This document shows positions 1-5,854 of a stretch of 5,854 nt of DNA, in pieces. Under the pieces are notes generated by a model. It did not search any database. It had not been told where the DNA came from and saw nothing but the letters and a program-made list of their open reading frames with translations. The stretch comes from a bacterium. GTDB lineage: Bacteria > Coprothermobacterota > Coprothermobacteria > Coprothermobacterales > JAADFF01. A program made the position numbers and the translations under genes. Each line of letters starts with the position of its first letter. Position 1 is the first letter of the stretch. Where the stretch lies: NCBI GenBank assembly GCA_027063755.1, contig JAMORD010000125.1:1-5854 (forward strand), written 5' to 3'.

Positions 1-1
1 T

Positions 2-1234
2 GATCTTGGACATAACTTCCCGGGGACAGAGCACTATCCCCACTACTACCTTGAGCCCAATACGGTTAGGAACCTTCATGGATATGTTTCTGCTTGGATG
101 CTGTGGGAGGCATGGAAGAAGGTAAAGGAGTCAAAGGGTAAACCCAAGATAAAGGACAATGTAGAAGAGTGGGCAATGCTGTCTTATACCTTTCCTTTCT
201 CTTCTGGTGCCGATGGGACAGGGAGCAAAGAGTTTAAGGAGAGAAAGCAAGGAAAGGAGCTTGAAGAGTTTTATAACCGGTTTGAATGGGTTATTAAATC
301 TGCTATGCTCATAGCTATATACCACAGGCAGTTTGCTCCGGTGTTTTCTGGGGATGAGGGGAAACCTCATAAGCAGAGGATTCACCTGTTTAAGAAACTT
401 CTGGGAGAGGATAAGTTCTGTGAGTTTGCAAGAGCTTTGCCGGTATTTGCAAGATGTACAAATGAAGGAAGATGTTCAGTAGGATGTGAAATAAAACTTA
501 TACCTTTGGAAGATGTCTTAAAGAAAGATCCTACTGTGTATTCAATGGTTGATGTTTTCGTAGGTGATAGAGGAGAATTTGTGACTGCTTGGAGAAAGTT
601 TAGGCATAGCCTTATCCAAAACATTGACTCCATAAACAACTTTCTCTTTCTTCACACATTCTTCCGTCTAATGGATGCCTTTGATGTCACATGGGAAAGA
701 GCAGGTTCCAGAGACTATATAGGTATTCGCATGTGGATTTCCTCTTTACAGAAGCATGCAGTTTCTCACCTAATGGACCATGTTGCCCTCTCGTCCCTTC
801 CAGAGAACATGGAGTGGCTCTACAAGGTGCTGAGGGATCAGAAGGAGTTTCTTGAAGGCAATTATCCACACTATGTCAAACACGGCTGGATAAAGGGGAT
901 ATACCCATGGTGGGAGAAGAAAAAGGACGAAAAAGAGGATAAACTTATTCTTCATCTTGACTTTATCTTCCGTGCCCCCATGAAGGCATCGGTAGTGTAT
1001 AAGGAGAAGTGGCAGTTCTTTAGAGAAGAACTGAAGGAGAGGAGAGAGGACCTTATACGAGAGGACATTCCTGAAGAGGTTTTTACAGAGGCAATAGAAG
1101 TAAAGGAAGAGCTTAAAAGAGAGTTTGAGCTTGTTGCCAAGGCGTGGAACGATAGGCTGAAAATCATACCTAAGATGAGAAAAGAGGTGGAATTCAAATT
1201 TGCCCAAGAGACTACAGGCGAGAGGGGAAAGTGA
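2..1234 (+). CDS. Unrecognised protein upstream of cmr2, 5'-truncated by window edge
   Basis: The frame is open from base 2 to the TGA at 1232-1234, giving about 410 residues. The codons before the first in-frame ATG (98) read as plausible protein (GHNFPGTEHYPHYY), and that ATG has no Shine-Dalgarno sequence, so the true start lies left of the window. I do not recognise the family. Visible features, numbered from the ATG at 98, are three cysteines close together (C120, C126, C130) that could bind a metal, an aromatic-rich middle, and a Lys/Glu-rich, probably helical C-terminus. No transmembrane segment is evident. It ends one base before cmr2, so it is almost certainly translated from the same mRNA. 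Many Cmr operons have cmr1 here, but the Cmr1 N-terminal signature would be off-window and no glycine-rich RAMP loop is seen. A divergent Cmr1 or an accessory protein both remain possible. That it is a real gene is likely; its function is unknown. Confidence 0.8.
   Translation, partial: DLGHNFPGTEHYPHYYLEPNTVRNLHGYVSAWMLWEAWKKVKESKGKPKIKDNVEEWAMLSYTFPFSSGADGTGSKEFKERKQGKELEEFYNRFEWVIKSAMLIAIYHRQFAPVFSGDEGKPHKQRIHLFKKLLGEDKFCEFARALPVFARCTNEGRCSVGCEIKLIPLEDVLKKDPTVYSMVDVFVGDRGEFVTAWRKFRHSLIQNIDSINNFLFLHTFFRLMDAFDVTWERAGSRDYIGIRMWISSLQKHAVSHLMDHVALSSLPENMEWLYKVLRDQKEFLEGNYPHYVKHGWIKGIYPWWEKKKDEKEDKLILHLDFIFRAPMKASVVYKEKWQFFREELKERREDLIREDIPEEVFTEAIEVKEELKREFELVAKAWNDRLKIIPKMRKEVEFKFAQETTGERGK
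1222..1227 (+). promoter_or_regulatory. Ribosome-binding site deciding the cmr2 start
   Basis: GAGGGG lies 8 bases before the ATG at 1236. It supports this ATG over the in-frame TTG at 1200, which lies inside the preceding gene and would add 12 residues with no comparable site upstream. Confidence 0.7.
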
Positions 1235-1235
1235 T

Positions 1236-3785
1236 ATGGATAGGTGGCAGAGGTTACGAGAGATTGTAGATATTTATCTGAAGGATACGGGGCAAGGCGA
1301 AGATCTCCTTGCTCCCCTTGCCGCGGAGCAGGTTTCCAATGTAGACAAAGACCTTCCTCTAAAAACTGGATGTAGTCTGGTGCCTATGTACAACCGGGAT
1401 ATAGAGCTTGTTAACACGGTAAGACATCCACAATATGTTGTATGTAAGCTGAAAGAACTCTATAGATTTATAGATGGTTTGAGTGTTGGAGAGAGAGAAA
1501 AGATTCTACTTTTCTGGTGGTATTCTGCGTATGTCTATCATGATGCCACTCCTATGTCTACTCCCGGTTGGAATGAAATACTACATCATACTATACTTGA
1601 TGTCATAGATACATTGGGAGCCTTCCATCTATCAGATGGTGATGATATGGGGCTTCTTCTCTTTTCCTTCTCACCCGTTCAGCCATTTATAGAAGGAGCA
1701 AAGAAGCTTAAAGACCTTTGGGGAGGTAGCTATCTTCTTTCGCTGTTTACACTTTCTGCTATAAAACAGGTGTTTGAGAGTAAAGGAGTGACTCCTTATA
1801 ACATTATTCTTCCATCTATTCGCCACAATCATATGGTATATACATGGATGAAAAAGAAGTATGGTAAATATATGGAACGGATAGAGTCCCTATCATATGT
1901 TATGTCTAAACCTCTTGATATGCCCGATTTCCCTCACGAATATATGCGTGTAGCGGGACTTCCAAATAGAATTTTGCTTCTTGTTTCAGAGAGAGAAAAG
2001 GATCATATTGTTGGGGCTATGGATAGAGCTATTAGGGAGACGTGGAATAAAGTCGTTGAGGTGGCAGTGGGTGAGCTTAGGAATGTAGATGGATGGGAAG
2101 AGATGTGGCACTGGCAGGAGCTTGTGAAGGAAGAAAAGAAGACATTTCCCCAGACATACCATGCGTTTATACCACTGACATCTGATATTGAGGATATAAA
2201 GAGATTTTTGACAGAAAAGGGAATAGATAGGGAGTGGAACTATGTAAAGGAGTGGTTTAACAGACAGACGAGGGAAGCTAAGAAGCTTCATCCGGCAACA
2301 TATGTGCTGTGGCATGTGGATGCTGTAAATGCCAAGCATGGTGGTGTAAAGGCGTTTACACCGTTTTACCCATATGAGATGAAGGTAGAATGTCCTCCTC
2401 TTCTCATGGATGATCTGTCAGGTAAGGTGCCGGCTGCCTTTGTACTGGAAGATGACGATAGCAGAATACACCGGTTTGGTGTTGCCTCTCTGGTAAAGAG
2501 GTATATGGAACAGATGGCTTTGTCTGTTATAGAAGATGAGGAGAAACCTAAATCTCTTCCCACTACTAAATATATGGGATTTGATACCGGTTCTACATTT
2601 CCTTCTGTCTCTTGGGTTGCTGGATATAAGTTTGTGAAATGGGCAAAGGAAAATGGAATATGTGAGGATGCGGTGAAAGATCTTATAGGAGAAGAGAAGT
2701 TGTGGGGTGATTTAGGGGCTGAAAGAAAGAGAGAAATAGAAATGGATAGGGGAGAATCGGGGGCTATCGCTGAGTATATAGCTGAGGTTTGCAAAAAAGA
2801 AATATTCCCTGACGAATCCAAGATCTTACTTCCCTCAGGCTACTACTCTGTACTCATGCTTGATGGTGATAAGATGGGGGCATGGTTTAGTGCCACACAT
2901 GAGGTGATAGACAAACATGTAGAGATGGTGGATAAAGACTGGATGTTTGAAAGGTTTTATAAGCTTATTAGTGAGAGTGAAGCCAAGAGATCCATCTACC
3001 GTGGGATTGTTCTTGGACCTGCATATCTCAGAAACCTATCCACCGCTATAGGTACATTTGCCTATCTCGTGCCTGCCATTGTTATGCATCATGGCGGTTT
3101 TATGGTGTATGTGGGTGGTGATGATGTCCTTGCCATACTGCCTCCAGAAACGGTCTTTGATGCCATAGAGGATATAAAGATGCTATTTGCCGGTGGCGGA
3201 GAAGAGGGAATAGATGTTCTTGGCTATAGGGTGAAGAAGGGCATCATTTATAAGAATGGTAAACCTCTTGCCATGCTTACAGGAACAGCCCATACTATGA
3301 GTGGTGGTGTAGCTATCTACTGGCTAAAAGATCCTCTGGTACTTGCTGTGAGAGATGCGAGAGAGGGAGAAGGTAAGGCTAAGGGAGCAGGTAGGAATGC
3401 CGTGAATTTCATCATGAGGGAGAGAAGTGGCAGGCCGATAGAGGGTGTGTTAAAGTGGGAAGATGATATGAAACTGTGGAAGAAGGGCAGATTAAAGGAG
3501 ATGAACAGAATTCTTGAGGATGTTTGGGACAGTAATAAGCTTTCGCCATCTTTCCTATATGAAATGTATAATGCACGCCATGAGCTTGAGGCGATGGCTA
3601 CTTCTCCCCATGATACCGGTGATTATGACCTCATGCGGCAGTATTTTGCCTATTTCTTAGACAGACATGGGCTTAAAGAGACTAATCTCAGAGAAAGACT
3701 TGCCAACTACCTTGCCCATGAGTGGTGGCAGGATGCCCTTGCGTACATGAAGGTATGGCTTCGCATATGGAGGAGGGGTAGATGA
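1236..3785 (+). CDS. cmr2: Cmr2, Cas10-family large subunit of type III-B CRISPR complex
   Basis: This is the large subunit of the cytoplasmic Cmr RNA-targeting complex. In the family, the Palm domains convert ATP to cyclic oligoadenylate when target RNA is bound. The product has 849 residues, close to the family's usual length (P. furiosus Cmr2, 871). The Cmr2 signature SPVQPFIEGAKK with DLWGGSYLL begins at residue 146. The second Palm domain has DGDKMG (543-548), VYVGGDDVLAILP with GGDD at 627-630, and SGGVAIYW from 689. The nucleotide/metal aspartates D543, D545, D629 and D630 are all present, so cyclase activity is expected. The N-terminal region before the signature is short (about 145 residues). 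It has YLKDTG at 14-19 where family members such as P. furiosus Cmr2 have YLHDPP, so the HD nuclease is probably inactive. The insert at about 380-425, normally a four-cysteine zinc site, keeps only C386. The gene begins one base after the previous stop and overlaps cmr3, implying translational coupling. Identification is firm; the loss of the HD and zinc sites is inferred from remembered family sequences. Confidence 0.96.
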   Translation: MDRWQRLREIVDIYLKDTGQGEDLLAPLAAEQVSNVDKDLPLKTGCSLVPMYNRDIELVNTVRHPQYVVCKLKELYRFIDGLSVGEREKILLFWWYSAYVYHDATPMSTPGWNEILHHTILDVIDTLGAFHLSDGDDMGLLLFSFSPVQPFIEGAKKLKDLWGGSYLLSLFTLSAIKQVFESKGVTPYNIILPSIRHNHMVYTWMKKKYGKYMERIESLSYVMSKPLDMPDFPHEYMRVAGLPNRILLLVSEREKDHIVGAMDRAIRETWNKVVEVAVGELRNVDGWEEMWHWQELVKEEKKTFPQTYHAFIPLTSDIEDIKRFLTEKGIDREWNYVKEWFNRQTREAKKLHPATYVLWHVDAVNAKHGGVKAFTPFYPYEMKVECPPLLMDDLSGKVPAAFVLEDDDSRIHRFGVASLVKRYMEQMALSVIEDEEKPKSLPTTKYMGFDTGSTFPSVSWVAGYKFVKWAKENGICEDAVKDLIGEEKLWGDLGAERKREIEMDRGESGAIAEYIAEVCKKEIFPDESKILLPSGYYSVLMLDGDKMGAWFSATHEVIDKHVEMVDKDWMFERFYKLISESEAKRSIYRGIVLGPAYLRNLSTAIGTFAYLVPAIVMHHGGFMVYVGGDDVLAILPPETVFDAIEDIKMLFAGGGEEGIDVLGYRVKKGIIYKNGKPLAMLTGTAHTMSGGVAIYWLKDPLVLAVRDAREGEGKAKGAGRNAVNFIMRERSGRPIEGVLKWEDDMKLWKKGRLKEMNRILEDVWDSNKLSPSFLYEMYNARHELEAMATSPHDTGDYDLMRQYFAYFLDRHGLKETNLRERLANYLAHEWWQDALAYMKVWLRIWRRGR
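3769..3776 (+). promoter_or_regulatory. Ribosome-binding site of cmr3, inside the end of cmr2
   Basis: GGAGGAGG, followed by two more G, lies 5 bases before the ATG at 3782 and 8 bases before the adjacent ATG at 3785. It sits within the last cmr2 codons, so ribosomes ending cmr2 can restart at once. Either ATG could be used; the spacing slightly favours 3785. Confidence 0.75.
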
Positions 3786-4816
3786 TGCTTGTAAAGTTTG
3801 AATTTACCCAACTTACGCCATGGTTCTTCAAGGCAAATACGACATTTACATTGGGGACATGGGGATATACCCGTAAGCTTCCTCCTATTTCTACCCTCAT
3901 AGGAGCCATACGTTCAGCATTGGGAGAAATCTTAGGGGGGGATTGGGAGAAGTATAGAAGTGGGGAGAGACCAGATATTGAAAGAGTCATAGGGAAGTAT
4001 GGAACACAGGAGGATTTACCCTTTGTGGTCTATGGGCCATTTGTTGGAAAAGGCAATGAGGTGTATTTCCCACTGCCTGGCATACTGAAGGTTTATGAGA
4101 TTTCTAAGTATGGAAGGACGGAGATAGATAATGTTGTTAGGGCAAAAATGTTTGACGAAGAGTATGAATATGAAGGTAGTGTGAAGTTAAAGACATGGGG
4201 AGGGCTTCCGTCAAAGAAAGAGGCTAAAGGGTATTGGCTTACCATGTGCGGTATGAATGCGTTTTTAAAGGGAGAGAATGTGAATAAAGATGAAGGGGTA
4301 GAAAAGATAGGCTTTGCATCTGTGGTGGAGGAAATCGGTGTGAATATAGACCGGGATAGGTGGGCTGGTGGAGATGAAAATGCCATGTATCGTATCCGTA
4401 GGGTGTTTATGAATCCGGGGTATAAGATTGTGGCTTATGCCTACTTTACCGGGGAGGTAGACATCCCATTTGGGAGTGTGGATATTCCATTTGGGGGTAG
4501 AGGAGGCATGGCAAGGGTGAAGGTCTCATGCGGAGAAAACATGGTTAGATGCTGGGTAGAGAGAAAGGGAAACCTTGCCTACCTTGGAGCACCTCATTAT
4601 ATGAACTGGAAAGGGCTTCCTCTTCCAGATGGTAATGTTATAGCTGCCTCCGTGGGTAAACCCATACCCTATCGCATGCTTGCCCCTGGCATAAACCCCG
4701 AGAAATCTACGGGAATCGTTAGGCATCTTGCCCCCCAGGGAAGCGTGTATGTGTGGAAGACACCCCCAGCGGGTGAGGTTAGAAATATGCCAATGTTTTG
4801 GGGAAAATTAATTTGA
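3782..4816 (+). CDS. cmr3: Cmr3, Cas5-group RAMP subunit of type III-B complex
   Basis: Cmr3 pairs with Cmr2 at the foot of the Cmr complex and helps hold the 5' repeat-derived tag of the crRNA. The product has 344 residues (343 from the second ATG), normal for the family (P. furiosus Cmr3, about 320). Family features in order are: an N-terminal strand and LTPWFF (11-16); the RAMP helix motif PPISTLIGAIRSALG (34-48); EEIGVNID (183-190), matching the conserved E-x-IG-hydrophobic segment; a glycine-rich loop FGGRGGMARV (237-246) in the place of the usual GGE-type RAMP loop; and a C-terminal LAPQGSVYVW (316-325), matching the PAGSVY-type ending. Its start overlaps the cmr2 stop (ATGA). One oddity is that VDIPFG occurs twice in tandem (226-231 and 233-238), just before the glycine-rich loop. 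Assignment rests on the motif set plus its position directly after cmr2. Confidence 0.92.
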   Translation: MMLVKFEFTQLTPWFFKANTTFTLGTWGYTRKLPPISTLIGAIRSALGEILGGDWEKYRSGERPDIERVIGKYGTQEDLPFVVYGPFVGKGNEVYFPLPGILKVYEISKYGRTEIDNVVRAKMFDEEYEYEGSVKLKTWGGLPSKKEAKGYWLTMCGMNAFLKGENVNKDEGVEKIGFASVVEEIGVNIDRDRWAGGDENAMYRIRRVFMNPGYKIVAYAYFTGEVDIPFGSVDIPFGGRGGMARVKVSCGENMVRCWVERKGNLAYLGAPHYMNWKGLPLPDGNVIAASVGKPIPYRMLAPGINPEKSTGIVRHLAPQGSVYVWKTPPAGEVRNMPMFWGKLI

Positions 4817-4820
4817 AAAA

Positions 4821-4828
4821 AAGGAGGG
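4821..4828 (+). promoter_or_regulatory. Ribosome-binding site of the HEPN-motif gene
   Basis: AAGGAGGG lies 6 bases before the ATG at 4835, in the 18-base gap after cmr3. An in-frame ATG at 4829 directly abuts this site and is therefore a poor start. The gap holds only this site and a run of seven A spanning the cmr3 stop, with no hairpin that would suggest a terminator. Confidence 0.8.
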
Positions 4829-4834
4829 ATGTTT

Positions 4835-5854
4835 ATGGCGCAGACTTCCCCGTTTCTTGAGTGGTTGGGCGGTAAGAGATCGGTCAACAAGTGGTTAGAG
4901 AAAATGGAAGAGAAGGGTAAAGGTAAAGATGAAGCATTAAAAGAGAATTTAGAAGATTTGTTGTTGAGTTACCTGTTAGAAAACTTTATTTCTAGGTATT
5001 TAGATGATGTGCGTAATAATAAATTCAAAGGGATAGAATCTGATAGATGGCGATTTATTCCTACGCTCGAGGCAGCTATAAGAAAAAAAGATGAAATAAA
5101 GAAGAGTTATAAACATGTTTTGGATGGATTCGAAAAGGAAGCAAAGGATACATTTATTGATTATATAATGCTTATGGATTATCTTGATGTATTTGTATCA
5201 ATGAATGCCTATTTAGGATATGTACCATCAGAAGATGTAATCTTTGCTAATATGGTTTTTGTTACCATGAGAACGATTGTAGAATTTTTAATAGAATATC
5301 ACTCCAAATTTAATGATCAACCAAAGATAAAGGCGATCAGAGATATCTTTGCGCATATTGATGGAACGGATGTGCTTGTTGAGGTACTAGATGGACTAAG
5401 AAAGATGAGGAACACGTTTGTACATGTTGATAATACGGTGGAGTTCTTTACTAAAAGTCAAATTAAAAGTGAGGTAGAAGAGCCTTATGGAACGAGAATA
5501 AATATTATGTTTTATTATATATTTCGAGAAGCCATCAAGGATGCTATTAGGTTGCTTAATAATGAAGATATACATAAATGGCGAAAGAGAAGAGTTTGTT
5601 TTAGTTATTCATGTGAGAAAAGTAGATTAGAAAGTGATTATAAGTTATTGGCTGCAGAATATATTAAGTCTAGTCAACAAGTAAGGTATTATCCATTTTT
5701 CATTTCTTCTCCCAAATCTATTAATGATGTATTGGATGAGATAGACAATACGGGTGAAAAAGTTTTATGTGAATTGATTTTAGACCACTTGTTGACACAA
5801 GTTTGTGGAATGAACCGAACAACGGAATCAGGGAATATTATGACTGCTGTTTTA
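4835..5854 (+). CDS. HEPN-motif protein, putative CRISPR ancillary RNase, 3'-truncated by window edge
   Basis: A continuous reading frame of 340 codons starts at the ATG at 4835, behind a strong ribosome-binding site, and leaves the window without a stop. The most informative feature is LRKMRNTFVH (188-197). R192-N193-x3-H197 is the R-x4-H form of the HEPN RNase active site, preceded by a predicted helix (VLVEVLDGL) as in HEPN domains. A second, similar string, RDIFAH (169-174), lies 23 residues earlier. The N-terminus has a charged Lys/Glu-rich segment (24-40), and most of the visible protein looks helical. There is no signal peptide or membrane segment. No RAMP glycine-rich loop is seen, so it does not look like Cmr4 or Cmr6, and it is far too long for Cmr5. 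No Rossmann-like CARF sensor was recognised, though one could lie beyond the window. Known CRISPR HEPN RNases (Csm6, Csx1) carry CARF at the N-terminus, so this would be a different architecture. The gene is much richer in A+T than cmr2/cmr3, suggesting separate acquisition. That it is a gene is near certain; HEPN membership is probable; its role is inferred from operon position. Confidence 0.75.
   Translation, partial: MAQTSPFLEWLGGKRSVNKWLEKMEEKGKGKDEALKENLEDLLLSYLLENFISRYLDDVRNNKFKGIESDRWRFIPTLEAAIRKKDEIKKSYKHVLDGFEKEAKDTFIDYIMLMDYLDVFVSMNAYLGYVPSEDVIFANMVFVTMRTIVEFLIEYHSKFNDQPKIKAIRDIFAHIDGTDVLVEVLDGLRKMRNTFVHVDNTVEFFTKSQIKSEVEEPYGTRINIMFYYIFREAIKDAIRLLNNEDIHKWRKRRVCFSYSCEKSRLESDYKLLAAEYIKSSQQVRYYPFFISSPKSINDVLDEIDNTGEKVLCELILDHLLTQVCGMNRTTESGNIMTAVL

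Noticed and set aside
770-1207. Minus-strand open frame of 145 codons
   Set aside because: It lies wholly opposite the well-supported upstream gene, has low-complexity Phe/Leu-rich composition typical of an antisense shadow, and no ribosome-binding site was noted.
1200-1235. TTG start giving cmr2 twelve extra residues
   Set aside because: It overlaps the end of the preceding gene and lacks a ribosome-binding site, while the ATG at 1236 has GAGGGG at 8-base spacing.
2366-2821. Minus-strand open frame of 151 codons
   Set aside because: It is antisense to cmr2 and its Ser-rich product reflects the reverse complement of cmr2 codons.
3935-3941. Run of seven G in cmr3 as a possible frameshift or slippage site
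   Set aside because: The frame continues normally through it (EILGGDW) into recognisable Cmr3 sequence, so nothing suggests a shift.
3688-3990. Minus-strand open frame across the cmr2/cmr3 junction
   Set aside because: It is antisense to two firmly identified genes in a co-directional operon.
4835-5854. Reading the gene after cmr3 as cmr4
   Set aside because: No RAMP N-terminal signature or glycine-rich loop was found, the protein looks largely helical, and an R-N-x3-H motif is present.

Overview
The window lies inside a single plus-strand operon encoding part of a type III-B (Cmr) CRISPR-Cas interference module. Four genes run head to tail with almost no spacing: the C-terminal part of an unrecognised protein (cut by the left edge), cmr2 (the Cas10 large subunit), cmr3 (a Cas5-group RAMP protein), and a gene cut by the right edge whose product carries a HEPN-type R-N-x3-H motif. 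No CRISPR repeats, cas1/cas2, cas6, cmr4, cmr5 or cmr6 are visible, and no promoter, terminator or RNA gene was found. There is no gene-free stretch over 300 bases.

The organism cannot be named from the sequence. Arginine is coded mostly by AGA/AGG, ATA is common for isoleucine, the proteins are rich in Lys and Glu, and the ribosome-binding sites are strong GGAGG types. This style is common in thermophilic bacteria and some archaea, but that is only suggestive.

Layout: bases 2-1234, C-terminal ~410 codons of an unknown protein in the place where cmr1 often sits; 1236-3785, cmr2; 3782-4816, cmr3, overlapping the cmr2 stop; 4835-5854, 340 codons of the HEPN-motif gene, which continues past the window. 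The last gene sits where cmr4 often follows cmr3.

Working model: Cmr2 keeps the Palm-domain DGD and GGDD residues used to make cyclic oligoadenylate on target RNA binding. Its N-terminal HD nuclease motif appears lost (K-D where H-D is expected), and the cysteines of the usual zinc-binding insert are missing. If so, the complex would depend on signalling, or on a partner nuclease, rather than on its own DNase. The co-transcribed HEPN-motif gene is the obvious candidate for such an RNase. That link is inference: no CARF-type sensor domain was recognised in its visible part, and its composition (about 30% GC in samples against 45-50% in cmr2/cmr3) suggests a separate origin.
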